From a virus, in IMG/VR virus record IMGVR_UViG_3300034356_003349, positions 1 through 49,052 of that record: 49,052 nt of DNA; one strand, given 5' to 3'. Shown here one piece after another: positions 15,197 through 25,500 of this stretch; within the stretch, counting starts at the first letter, position 1, and each line of letters opens with the position of its first letter. Made by a program: the position numbers and the translations under genes. A model generated the notes under the pieces. That model was not told where the DNA came from. It saw only the letters and a list, made by a program, of their open reading frames with translations, and did no database searches.

Positions 15197-15977
15197 TGAT
15201 TTCTCCCAATTGTTGTTTTCCCAGGGCATGAAAGTCTTGATTGTGCAGTTGTATATACTGTGGTCGTCCGGTAGCACCGATGTATTCAACTTGATAGCTG
15301 TCAGTACCAGTCTGCGTTATTTTATGCTTTGGCTCTAAAGTGGCCAACTTCCAAGGTATGCCGTGATGATCGACTGCATGACCGTTTACAACTCCAAGTG
15401 CTACACTCAAAGCATGATCATTACGATAGGCTTTTGAAGAGCTACGATACAATCGTTTGTAGTGTGGCCAATTGTGTTTGACCATGGTCATGATTTCAAA
15501 AATTTGTTGTGTCCTAGCACTCCGCCGAAACATCATTACTGTAGCCCACCACATGGGCATGCGATGATCGCCAAAGAAATTATATTCTGAGAAATCAGTG
15601 TTACCAGTAACATCATAGGCCCAGCGATGTGCTAGAAATTCTTCTGGGCTTGATAACAATACTTTAAGACTGTTGCCGGCAACTACATAATCCGCATCCA
15701 GTACTAACGTGCAATCAAACGGTGAAAGATGATATGCATCAACTCGCCCGGCGTTGTGCCAGGTCACAGTGGCGTCATAGTCTTCAAAATATCTAGTACC
15801 CCCGGCTTCAGCCTCGACCAAAATTACATGATCAAACCCAACGGCTGTTGCAACATTTGTAACTACCGCAACTGGTATGCCAAGATGCCTGCGTACATTT
15901 TTAGCACACCAAGCTGCCATGGATACATAGTCAGTTTCTTCGTTGTTGAAGGCAAAAATTAATGCTCCAGTTGTCAT
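15180..15977 (-). CDS. Glycosyltransferase, GT8-like, with DAD motif
   Basis: This 265-aa protein opens with a nucleotide-binding strand (ALIFAFNNEETDYVSMAAWCAKNVRRHLG), has VAVVT and then LVLDADYVVAG at about 91-101 with D-A-D at 94-96, the metal-binding DxD. WATVMMFRRS, NDHALSVALG and YIQLHNQDFHALGK follow, the last carrying histidines as expected for the second metal ligand. Two adjacent proteins of this fold, one with DAD and one with EAD, suggest an old duplication. It overlaps the 102-aa gene by four bases (ATGA). The role is presumably sugar transfer onto a host or virion acceptor (inference). Confidence 0.76.
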   Translation of the reverse strand: MTTGALIFAFNNEETDYVSMAAWCAKNVRRHLGIPVAVVTNVATAVGFDHVILVEAEAGGTRYFEDYDATVTWHNAGRVDAYHLSPFDCTLVLDADYVVAGNSLKVLLSSPEEFLAHRWAYDVTGNTDFSEYNFFGDHRMPMWWATVMMFRRSARTQQIFEIMTMVKHNWPHYKRLYRSSSKAYRNDHALSVALGVVNGHAVDHHGIPWKLATLEPKHKITQTGTDSYQVEYIGATGRPQYIQLHNQDFHALGKQQLGEIIANSC

Positions 15978-16282
15978 CGATTTTTAGATAGTGTTTCATA
16001 CTCTAGTAGCCATGCAGTCATCTGTTCTTGCCAACGTCCCAATGCTAGATATTGTAGCTCACTTGGATTGATTTTTACAGGTGTCTCATATAGATCCAAA
16101 ATTACCATTTCATCTTCTACTGGAATGGCCTGTAACAACGTCAACAGCTCGGGTCCAGCACACCACATACCACCATTGTAGGCAAACAATAATTTGGCCT
16201 GGTACTTTTCTTTGAGCACACGCTTTGCTGTTGCATGGTCAAATCTAGCACGACTTTGTGAGATTAAATCATCAGTATTCAT
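15974..16282 (-). CDS. 102-aa protein of unknown function, first gene of the accessory operon
   Basis: This small acidic protein (MNTDDLISQSRARFDH... ending EYETLSKNR) is not a family I can name. It has a charged N-terminal helix region, a central KLLFAYNGGMWCAGPELLTLLQ segment, VILDLYETPVKINPSELQYLALGRWQEQMTAWLLEYE, and one cysteine. No Shine-Dalgarno is visible upstream of its ATG; instead a TATAAT box ends six bases before it, so the message may be leaderless. Its stop overlaps the next ATG (ATGA). It may be a virion-assembly or regulatory accessory; nothing in the sequence decides this. Confidence 0.75.
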   Translation of the reverse strand: MNTDDLISQSRARFDHATAKRVLKEKYQAKLLFAYNGGMWCAGPELLTLLQAIPVEDEMVILDLYETPVKINPSELQYLALGRWQEQMTAWLLEYETLSKNR

Positions 16283-16286
16283 AGAT

Positions 16287-16317
16287 TAATTATACAGGAA
16301 TTACCGACAAAAGTAAA
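16287..16317 (-). promoter_or_regulatory. Putative promoter of the accessory operon (sigma70-like, or late-box variant)
   Basis: On the minus strand a perfect TATAAT (16289-16294) lies 17 bases after TTTACT (16312-16317; 4 of 6 matches to TTGACA). The same bases read TATAATTA (16287-16294), one mismatch from the T4 late box TATAAATA. In either reading the transcript would begin at or within a base or two of the ATG at 16282. The -35 overlaps the hairpin of the upstream terminator. Placement right after the structural-block terminator fits a dedicated promoter. Confidence 0.5.
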
Positions 16318-16334
16318 GGGCCTGCAGGCCCTTT
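16315..16334 (-). terminator. Hairpin terminator of the structural operon
   Basis: The 20 bases AAAGGGCCTGCAGGCCCTTT are a perfect palindrome, giving an 8-bp GC-rich stem with a TGCA loop. On the minus strand it is followed by ACTTTTG. It lies 18 bases past the stop of the last structural gene and before the first gene of the accessory operon, which is the expected place. A T-rich tract flanks the palindrome on the plus strand as well, but no gene ends there in that direction. Confidence 0.8.
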
Positions 16335-16352
16335 TGGTTAACCAGCCACCTA

Positions 16353-17351
16353 TTAGGTAATTGCGGCTGCCACAGCAGGAGTTCCCCAACTGGGAGTTAG
16401 ATAGGTAGTTGATGGTGGCACAAATCGGCAAAGAGTTGTTGGTGCTGTACCAAATGATGAGAATGGGCTTACAGTATCAGTACCGCCAGAAATAACGCGA
16501 TCCTGTCCTGCGCCACCGGCTGCGGTATTGACCCAGGTGGTCACAAATGTCAACACTGTGGATCCTGCATTCAGTGCCACAGTTGTTTGAATATAGTTAC
16601 TGGTGTAGGCTGCAGAATCATCAGTTAGTCTAAATAAGGTTGTTGCGCCTGCGCCAGCAGTTAAGTTGTAATAACCAGTGGTGGTTGCCAGTGTGGTTTG
16701 AGTACCGCCTGTGCCATTCAAACGTGTGGTACCTGTGTAGGCCTGACCAGCAATGGTTTGTGAGGCGCCGTTGACACGTCCAGAAAAATAGATCTGCCCA
16801 CATTCCCCGGCCAGTGTATTCCAATCTGCATCACTGTCTGTGCCTGTGCTTGTCTTGCTGTAGTCTAGGCGTATTAACCCGCCAGCATTGAAGAAGTAAC
16901 GTGCCGAGTTGGCATCGGCAAAAGTCACAGTGTGTGTAAATGTGATGGTCCAGGCGCTGCCACCCGAACCGGTTGATGAAGTTTTTGCTGTGCTTCCAGT
17001 CCAAGTTGAACTAATTGAACCTGATGCGGCTGCATTTCCTCTGTTCAACGTAATTGTATTAATATCAGTGCCCACGTTGGACAACACACTAATAACGCTA
17101 CCAGCTGTGGGTTGAGTTCTTGCTGTGAGGGTTGAGCTAGTTTGAGTTCCTGCCGTGGCAATGTTGGCAACCAAAGTTGCCCACTGAGTAGCTGTCACAG
17201 TACCTGCGGCAGCTACTGTGGTGATAGCTGTTTGTCCCCATCCTTTGTCACCAGAGCCAGTGCTCCATATGGCATTTACGTTATTGGCACCATCGTTGGC
17301 AAAGCCATTGTAGTCTGCTGCCTGAATCAACCCACCGCTTGAATATGTCAT
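16353..17351 (-). CDS. Virion structural protein, marine T4-like phage type
   Basis: This 332-aa protein begins MTYSSGGLIQAADYNGFAND and continues with NVNAIWSTGSGDKGWGQTAIT, TVTATQWATLVANIA and then Ser/Thr/Gly/Ala-rich beta sequence. This opening is familiar from T4-like cyanophage virion proteins that follow the fiber genes. A mid-protein TITFTHTVTFADANSARYFFNAGGLIRLDYS block is recognisable. No signal peptide or catalytic motif is seen. It is the last gene of the late block, preceded by an AGGA ribosome site and followed by the hairpin terminator. Likely a tail, fiber or capsid-decoration protein; the exact location is not deducible. Confidence 0.78.
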   Translation of the reverse strand: MTYSSGGLIQAADYNGFANDGANNVNAIWSTGSGDKGWGQTAITTVAAAGTVTATQWATLVANIATAGTQTSSTLTARTQPTAGSVISVLSNVGTDINTITLNRGNAAASGSISSTWTGSTAKTSSTGSGGSAWTITFTHTVTFADANSARYFFNAGGLIRLDYSKTSTGTDSDADWNTLAGECGQIYFSGRVNGASQTIAGQAYTGTTRLNGTGGTQTTLATTTGYYNLTAGAGATTLFRLTDDSAAYTSNYIQTTVALNAGSTVLTFVTTWVNTAAGGAGQDRVISGGTDTVSPFSSFGTAPTTLCRFVPPSTTYLTPSWGTPAVAAAIT

Positions 17352-17366
17352 GTTATTATCCTGTTA

Positions 17367-18764
17367 TTATTTTATTGTTACAATGGCTTCAACCATACCA
17401 TGGTCAACGCTGTGTTTATCAACTAGTGCTCGACCAATAACATTAAAGGATGTTGCTTCGCCTGATTGTGCTGCCCTAGCAATTCCATTGCCAGCTGATA
17501 CAAGGCGATCACCTTTGCGCACTACGCCTACTACCTTGACTGGCACACGTCCAGTCATTGCAATTGGAGGATGTGTAAAGTCTGACCCTGCACCAGAGTT
17601 CATTAAATAGGCTGCTCTTGTACTTACCACGCCAAACACATTTTCGCTTAGATCAGTGATGCTTTTTGTAATTTCAGCAACGCCGCCAAGTTCAACTACT
17701 GTGCCTGCATCAAGAACTTCATCGGCAGCAAATCTTTCTGCCACGTCAGCGTACTGTGCACTGGTTGATTTAGCAAACACTGTATTAAAATAACTGCTAG
17801 AACTGCCAATGTTGCCTACTCCGTTACCGGCTGCGTTGATAATTGCTGTGGCTGCCGCACTAGAATTGATATTCAACACAGTTGGCAGAGATACAACACC
17901 AGTTGATCCATTCACCGATATCACAGATGTAACAACACCGCCAATGTTAGCTTTGATTGAAAGATTGGCATCAGATGTTCTATTTTGCAATGTAACTTCT
18001 GATGTAGCACCATTGACTACAATTTGTGCGTCTTGGTTGGCGCCTACAAACAATCCGGTGTTGTTTAAAATTCCAATTGTACCACTAGTGGTCACATTGG
18101 TATTGGCTCGGAGAAAGTCAGTGCTGTCTAGTCCATCCAATGTTTGTGAGTCAGTGGCTGTGCCACGGAACAATGCACTGCTTACTGTAGAACTAAGTTG
18201 CAATCCTGGACCAATTGTGGTAAATCCAGTGATTGGCGTTTGTGGAGTAAATGTAGAATCTTTAGAAACAATACCAACAATTGTGTCGTTTACGTAAAAT
18301 TGAAGAATAACGTGTTGTGCTCCCGGGGATTGGTCTGTTACGGTAGTAACAATTGCACCAGAAGTTCCCTGACCAGAGCTGCTGGCCGGGCCAACCAAGA
18401 TCCAGGCAGTACCATTATAAACTTTCAACTGCTGGTTAACTGTGTCAAACCACAAGTCTCCGGCAACGTTACTTGATGGTGCACTAGAACTTGCAGTAGA
18501 GGCACTAATAACTTTAAAAGTTGTACCGTTGTACACCTTCATCACGTTATTGGTTTTATCCCACCATAATTGTCCAGTAAGTGGTGCGCTGGGTGCCACA
18601 GTGTTTGAGCCACTTTCAAGCAAGTGGATGAAATTCTCATCCAAAAACTCGCCATAACCGGCGTAGTTTTTACCCACTAGAATCATGCTGGAACCAGTGT
18701 TGATGGTACCATCTGCTATTGTAGCAAATATGCTCCCATCGGTAAGATTAATCGTATATGCCAT
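17367..18764 (-). CDS. Tail fiber-like virion protein
   Basis: This 465-aa protein has two copies of a fiber-type repeat near the N terminus: APLTGQLWWDKTNNVMKVYNGTTFKVI (about 58-84) and SNVAGDLWFDTVNQQLKVYNGTAWILV (about 97-123). A beta-rich shaft follows. The C-terminal domain from YADVAERFAADEVLDAGTVVELGG to GMVEAIVTIK holds FGVVSTRAAYLMNS, PPIAMTGRVPVKVVG and VRKGDRLVSAG, the C-terminal domain common in marine T4-like fiber proteins. The gene has GGAG twelve bases before its ATG and two ATAAATA boxes upstream. It probably forms part of a tail fiber or whisker that meets the host. Confidence 0.82.
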   Translation of the reverse strand: MAYTINLTDGSIFATIADGTINTGSSMILVGKNYAGYGEFLDENFIHLLESGSNTVAPSAPLTGQLWWDKTNNVMKVYNGTTFKVISASTASSSAPSSNVAGDLWFDTVNQQLKVYNGTAWILVGPASSSGQGTSGAIVTTVTDQSPGAQHVILQFYVNDTIVGIVSKDSTFTPQTPITGFTTIGPGLQLSSTVSSALFRGTATDSQTLDGLDSTDFLRANTNVTTSGTIGILNNTGLFVGANQDAQIVVNGATSEVTLQNRTSDANLSIKANIGGVVTSVISVNGSTGVVSLPTVLNINSSAAATAIINAAGNGVGNIGSSSSYFNTVFAKSTSAQYADVAERFAADEVLDAGTVVELGGVAEITKSITDLSENVFGVVSTRAAYLMNSGAGSDFTHPPIAMTGRVPVKVVGVVRKGDRLVSAGNGIARAAQSGEATSFNVIGRALVDKHSVDHGMVEAIVTIK

Positions 18765-18786
18765 TCTTTATTACTCCATCTGTCAG

Positions 18787-18819
18787 TATTTATTGCAAGA
18801 TTTTCTGCTAATATTTATG
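18787..18819 (-). promoter_or_regulatory. Two tandem T4-type late promoter boxes before the fiber gene
   Basis: On the minus strand, AATAAATA at 18787-18794 and CATAAATA at 18812-18819 each differ from TATAAATA by one base and are 25 bases apart. The downstream box lies 22 bases before the ATG at 18764, leaving room for the GGAG ribosome site. The second overlaps the end of the preceding gene. T4-like late promoters need only this -10 box with gp55, which is encoded in this window. Confidence 0.5.
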
Positions 18820-19420
18820 CAAGACTCAGGTTAGTCAACGTCTGAATTCTTACAGTATAGTCAATTTGAATCTGACGATTCAAGCTTTTTTGCACTGGGT
18901 GAAAAATCACATGGGTCAACAACATTAATTCTGCGGCGGACCCTTCCCAGGCTTTTAATCCAAGTTCATCAAAAACAAATTCACCATTGAAATTTGTGCT
19001 GTTATCAAATGCCTGTTGTCCGGTTGGCTCACCGTAATCCAACAAGCAAGATACTAGCACATCGGTATAAATTTCCCCAGATGTGTGTAAAACTGTAATT
19101 TTGTTCCTCAAAGGATCAGTATTGGCAGCAGAGTTATCATCTACTACTTTAATGTAAGTTTGATTGTACAGATCAGCATTTTGCCCTATTGTATTGGGCG
19201 GCAAGTATGTAATAACTCCAGTGGGGTCCACTGCTGATCCACCGTTGCCGAACGCCATGGCATAGATAAATCCAAGGTTTTTATTGGCAATGCTTTGGGC
19301 CAAGCCAATGCTCATGTTTTCGTAATGAATGGCGTTTTTCTTATCAACAAAAATGGTGCCATCATTGGGATCGTAAATTTTTACAAATCCCTGTACTGAT
19401 ACTGGTATTACTGGCATCAT
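18815..19420 (-). CDS. Virion structural protein, marine T4-like type
   Basis: This 201-aa protein begins at tandem ATGs; the first overlaps the stop of the 50-aa gene as ATGA and has GGAG about ten bases upstream. It opens with VQGFVKIYDPNDGTIFVDKKNAIHYEN, then LAQSIANKNLGFIYAMAFGNGG and VSCLLDYGEPTGQQAFDNS, and ends DYTVRIQTLTNLSLA. Such a small protein is regularly found next to the giant structural gene in T4-like marine phages. Its KIYDP-type opening resembles the end of its 50-aa neighbour (IKIYDPKTQQVLLE), so the two may come from a common module. Exact place in the particle unknown. Confidence 0.75.
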   Translation of the reverse strand: MMPVIPVSVQGFVKIYDPNDGTIFVDKKNAIHYENMSIGLAQSIANKNLGFIYAMAFGNGGSAVDPTGVITYLPPNTIGQNADLYNQTYIKVVDDNSAANTDPLRNKITVLHTSGEIYTDVLVSCLLDYGEPTGQQAFDNSTNFNGEFVFDELGLKAWEGSAAELMLLTHVIFHPVQKSLNRQIQIDYTVRIQTLTNLSLA

Positions 19421-19569
19421 GCTCGCGTCTCCAACAGCACTTGCTGAGTTTTGGGGTCATAGATCTTTATATGGCAATCAATTTGTATGTTGCCTAGATC
19501 ATCAGGCTTTTTGTCGCGAGCCCGGGCTTCTGGTTGTTTTTCTTGCATATTTTGATCTTTGAAATTCAT
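19417..19569 (-). CDS. 50-aa protein related to the N terminus of the next structural gene
   Basis: The longer open frame runs back to 19734 but would overlap the end of the giant gene; the first start clear of that gene is the ATG at 19567-19569 (MNFKDQNMQEKQ). The protein has a charged linker rich in Lys, Arg and Asp and then IQIDCHIKIYDPKTQQVLLETRA. The IKIYDP...VLLE/IFVDK pattern matches the first 25 residues of the 201-aa protein that follows. AATAAATA (19574-19581) lies four bases before the ATG, and no good ribosome site is seen. It is likely a small virion or assembly protein; function unknown. Confidence 0.65.
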   Translation of the reverse strand: MNFKDQNMQEKQPEARARDKKPDDLGNIQIDCHIKIYDPKTQQVLLETRA

Positions 19570-19585
19570 CAAGTATTTATTCCAG

Positions 19586-22500
19586 TTATTTGTCACACAA
19601 AAACTGTGCGGCTCGAGTATCGGTGTATTGCAATCCAACCCCGTCATATGCAGTGGTAGAACCTGGGCCGTACCATCCAAGTCCCTGACGTACTCGAATA
19701 GTGACTTGGTATCCTTGATCTGGCGCTGTTTCAAATGTCACAGTAACTGACTCTGAAGAGTCATCAACATCATCTGTGTAACCAGTTAGTTGTAGCGTTC
19801 CGCCCACAAACACTTGTACTGCTAGAGTAAGATCTGTGGAATCAAACAGTGTTAGATCTTGTAAACTAAAATCAGCAACAAATGTAGTAGTGTTGCCATC
19901 ACCGAGATAGTTTGATTCAACATATTGATTTTGGTAAGCTTGATCTAAATAATTTCCAATGCCAATGTCATAGACTGCTGTGTCAGCAAGGTGGTTGGCT
20001 GCCGCAGTACCAGCAGTTCCTCGACGCAATCCACTTAGAGTATTGTTGGCAGTATCTCTGGTTCTATAAGAAATACGCTCACCATTGATGGTAATAAGAC
20101 CAAACAGTCCTTGTTCCAAATAGGGTTCTGCCAATGCGCTGGCGTTGACAACATGTATCACATCATCAGTGGCCAATAAGGCTTGTGACAATAAAGTAGT
20201 TGTGGCAGCAGTCATTCGATATGTGCTTTGAATTCCTCGCATATCTTGGAATATTCTAAATTCCACTGCTTCTGGAACTACGTTTTGAGTTGTGCTGGTG
20301 ATTACCACTACATCACTTGCATTAATTGCAGGACCAGAAACAATTACTGTGGTTCCGCTGGTGGTGAATCCACGACCGCTAAACAAGAATCTACCGTTGA
20401 GTGTAACTGTCAATCTTTCTGGATTGTCAATGTTGCGACCAGTATCAAAAATGTTTGTAACAATTTGAATACCTGTACTAAAATCAAAGCTTCCTAGAGT
20501 GTTGTTCAGAGTTGCATCATCGTAGACTGTTTCGTCGTAGCCCTGGCTAATTATTTCGCCTTGTGTATTTGGTCCAACAAATACTTGAGTCAACAATCCT
20601 TGTTCTGATGTGTCATTCCAAGTGGTTATGTCAATGATGTCACCAAGTTGCGGTATTAGGCCAGCTGCTGGTTGAAATTCAAGTATGTTTCCATTCACCC
20701 AATATTGTGCCGCTGTTCTTACTGCAACTAACACCACTGAACCGGCAGCAGGAGCAGTTGTTAGTGTCACTGTGCGTAGAGTTGACCCGTCCCAGGCATC
20801 TACAATAAATCCAGTGCCAAGAATTAATGCAGTATCGTTTACGTAAACCGATACATCATTGTTGGCAACTATGCCTTGGCTATATCCACCATTGCTTGGC
20901 AAATTGTACACAGTCTGTGCGTTATCGCCAATATACCTTGCACTTTCTGACGGCCTGGCTCGTACACCATTACGTGTTACAATTAGATTTATTGGATTAG
21001 TTCCCTGCAGACTATTGGTCAACGTAACTGATAACCCGCCGTTGGCTATCCACGTTTGTGTTACTGGCAAACTCCAACTGTGAGTGGTTCCAGTTGGTGC
21101 GTAACCCAGCACTGTTAATGTAATCCTATCTGAGCTTGTGTATATTGAATCAAACGTCAACAGCGAAGATGAATTGTCAATTGCAGTTAACGTGTATTCA
21201 GTGTCAGCAATATATGTTTGGCCATTGTAAATCGCAAAACTATCAATCATGTCAGCTGGGAAAGGTATGACCACCGAAGAATCTATGATATCAGATCCAA
21301 GATACGTTTTGCTACAGAGCTGGTTGCCGCCACCTGTGGCAAACACTTCCAATGTAATCACATCACCGTTGCTTGCTCCGGTGCCAACCTCAAGTTGATA
21401 ATTTGCCCAATCATAAGAAGTAGGAGTAATTACTAGACCTTGAGTTACATTATAGGCAAGTACCACCATTGGGAATGGCAATAAGTTGGCAAATGAATAT
21501 GTTGTGTTTGTTGAGTCGTAGAAGTAACTTACGCTGGCTTCTGGACTACCGTGTCCCAGGCCGCGCCAATCTGCGCCAGGTGTTGTATACACACGCATGT
21601 CCAGTGTGTCGTATACTATACCAGGTACCAGTTCTTCTGGTGCGTGGCTTTCGTATGTGTCAACAAATGCGCCGCCGTCGACTGTGACTGCATTGGCCGG
21701 GCCAGTGGTTGGTGGGTTCCCATCATATGCTGGGGCTGGCAATATACCCAGGTATGGATCTGTGAAGTTGCTTTGGTAAATTGCATCTAAAATTGCTGGA
21801 TCGTAGGTGGGTATGCCATCGGGTCCATAAGATATATTATCAAATGGGTCAATATCAAAATTTCCTACATCATAGCCAGTGTCGCGATTAAAGTCCGGAG
21901 CTGCCACTTGCACGCCGGGATAATCAACACCAGAAATCAACAATGCAAGATCAAGTCCGGGTTCGTTGACCCTTGGAACATAATAACCCATGGTACGGTC
22001 AACCCCGCTCAATGCACTGGCAGCAATCAAAGTCCATTGCTCGGGGTCAAAAGATGCACTATTAACTGTGGCAACAGCTGACCATACACGGTTATCATAT
22101 CTTACCAAGGTACCAGTTGCATAATCAACATTGGCTTGCCATTCTAAAACATTGCTGGTATATTGGTACCTGTCATATCGCATTGTTGTTAAAATGTTGC
22201 GGACTTGTTGGTTGCCCATTACTGCCACTGCTGTGGCTCCCGACCCGTTGCCTTCGCTTAGTGTGATTGTGGCTGTGGTGCTGTAACCGAGACCTGGATC
22301 AATGACATTAATGCTGGTAACCCTGCCGGTACTGTTTATTTGTGCCACCATCACTGCTTGTTGCACACAATCACCAGTTACAGTTACCACCGGTGGGCTG
22401 GTATAGCCTGACCCACCATTAACAACTGTCACTGATTGGATACTCAACAAATAATTTTGATACCATTGATTCCAGGGAAAAGTTTGCCAAGTTGACGAAG

Positions 22501-25500
22501 TACTTGGAACGCTGGAAGTTGTACTCAATGTCCCGGTGTTATCTAATACTGGGCTAATAAACAACTGTTGTAACGGATCCCAATAAGCAGGAAGATCAAA
22601 GTCAACAATTGAACCTGGATAGCTATCTAACCCTTGATATTTGAGATTGAATTCTCGTATTTGCACGTGATAAGGTTTGACTTCGTTGATGTAGTTTAAA
22701 ACAAAGTCTTGGTTGTCACGTCGGTAAATTGGATATGGCACCAATTCTCGAATTACATGGTCCACATCAATCAAACTAGTTTTAGTCAACCAGGATGTCG
22801 AGCGTTGCTCGCTGAGAATGTAATTAAACATCAATACCAATAAGCGATTTCTTTCAATCAGCAGTTCGTCAATTAACAATTCTTCGTTGATGGCTTCTAG
22901 AATTTTTCTAGTTTCGGTTACTGGCGCCTCATCAAAGTATTGAGCGTCAAACACTTCAGTGTCAAACCCAAATCTTCCCAGTGTGTAGTCCCAGAGTGCA
23001 TTTGACAATTCTATTGTGCCGTCCTGTAGGCCTACTCGGACCCAGTTGCCATTATCACGCAAATAAATTTCTTTTTTGCCTTGCGCATTGGCTAAAACTT
23101 CTACAGAACTTCCGTTGGGCACAGTTATTGTATCCAGTGCAGAACGATTTGGTACTTTAATTAGTATACGTGTCAACGGGTTATAGCCAGGTCGGTACCA
23201 ATCAATGTAACTCCAGTAGTTTCTAGTATCATAATTTTGTACTCGAATTAACTCTAAAAATACACTACCTGGCAATCTGCCCGTGACAGTCTGATAGATT
23301 GTCCACAAGCCGTTATTTGTGCTGTCACTGGTCACAAGATATTTGTATCCAATTGCTACCGCATTAAGATTTTGATAAGACAATTCTTCGTAGTTGGCTA
23401 CTTGTAAATTCCAATTTGTCACAGTGTTGCCATCTACTATTTCAAGTGCAGGCGGGATAGATTCCCTGCTGTTTAGTAGAGTGAATTTTCTAGTTTCAGA
23501 AATAGGATATTCTGCCAGCACCGAGTTGGCACGAGTTATATAATTTTGTAACGCCAAGAATCGATTTGCCACCATGCTTTGGCGTGGGCGGTAATCAACG
23601 CCATAACGTTGGCTTGGGCTTAACAGTGGGTCTGGTACTGCACGACCAAACAAGTCTGCCCCAGTTAAACTGTCCAGCAGTTTTCTGTACAATGCTGGAT
23701 CCAGGAAACTTTCTGGTCTATCTTGTGCAATTAGCTGATACTCTGCATGCACAGCGGCAGTAGTTGCTTGTTTATCAAATTGAATATGCAACACTGTATC
23801 TTGTGCAGAAATATATGGTAAAGAATTATAAATGGCCACAGTATTTGCATTGATAGGTGCAATATAGCTTATGCCACTACTCCTTGGACTTTCAATGTAT
23901 TGAGATAATGTAGTGGCACTCAGCGTTTTTCCTGCGTTGGTGGCAATAGTACGAATACCTTTGACCCAGAAGAAATATTCAGTATTTAAAAATCCTGATT
24001 CGTTGAGCATGGTTACTTCAACGTAGCTATCTGCGCTGTAAACTGTGCCTTCGCCAGTGTAGTTTATTGGCAACTCTGTACTTGAAATCCATTGATATAC
24101 ATCAACCGAACTACCAGGGAATAATTGTCCCCATCGTCGACTTGCATATACAATATCGTCTTGGTTGGGATCAATAAATCTAGCAAAAGAAGTATCCCAC
24201 CACAGTTGTCCAACTTGTGGTTGTCCCCAACGCATGCCGTAGTTGTTGATTGCTCCGGCGTTGTAGGCAGCCGGATCAACTGCACCAATGTAATTCAAGT
24301 TTTGCCGCACTGCTCCTAACAAACGACCTTGAAGTGGATTGAAATAATCCAGGTATTGATTGGGTGTGCCGGTTACTAAATCATAGACAAATACTGTGTT
24401 CAACAGTGCAATGTCAACTGTGGGCTCTTGTATTCTAGTTGGTGCCCAAGCCGGTCCATGTGAATCATTGTAATACTGTACAACTTTTCCAAAATCTGCT
24501 TGGCTACTATCTCCAATGTCACTGCCCGGTGCGCCGATCAAGAACACGCCAGTGGTATAATCAATAGCGGCACCAAATTGATCTAGGGTCTGAACATCAC
24601 TGTTAATGAACTGTTGTCCAAACACCAACAGTGGAGGATTGTCCACTGAAGGATTGACTGCCGACAACACATCATAAGAATAAACTGCGCCACTTTGTAT
24701 TATAGGATCTGCAAATTGTGTTGTCTTAACATCAAATATTGTAGTATTGTTGTCAAATATGGTAGGTGCAATTGTGCTTCCGTTGGGTGCGCCCACCATC
24801 AAAGTAAGAGCATCGTCACTGACAAACAGTCCTAGTCCAAAATGAGCATAACTTTGTGGATCTGGGCTTGTGATTTCTTGTTGCCAGGCGTACACATTGA
24901 CTCCCAGATCAAAGAACACAGTGCCTTGGCCTGGCAACACTGACAACTTGTTGACTGGTTGCGCTGAATTAATATTTTTAACAGTCACTATCATTCGTCC
25001 AGACACAATTAAAATTTCAGCTGTGTTAAATGGCACTGACCCGGCAGCAAATGTAATTTGCTTTGTGTTATTGTCGTAGGTGTAATTAACTCCGTATGTT
25101 TGCAATACATTGTTTACATACACTTTTGTTGTGTAACTTGATGCCGCAGAATAAATGGTACCAACATCAAATACTGTGGTAGTTCCATCGCCTTCTAGAA
25201 TTAAATCAGCAGTTAGCACTGCCCCAACGTTGGGAATAAATTCTGACTGTGTCCAATACACTGTGTTTGTTGGATCGTTTCCAAGAGTAGCACTTGTGGC
25301 AATGTAACAAAGTCCATTGTACGAAACTCGATCACCAATGTAATATTGTGTTACAGTTAAGTAAGGTGTGGTGTTTATAGCATTAACTAGACCGCTAACA
25401 GTATTGTTGGGTGCGGCCGGAACTGCCACAAACATGTTGTCAATTCGTATGTAATCTCCAGCAGTCAGTGCTGGGTTAGCAATTGTGGATTCAATTGTTC

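Noticed and set aside
19570-19734. N-terminal extension of the 50-aa protein to 19734
   Set aside because: It would overlap the end of the giant gene by about 150 bases; the ATG at 19569 avoids this.
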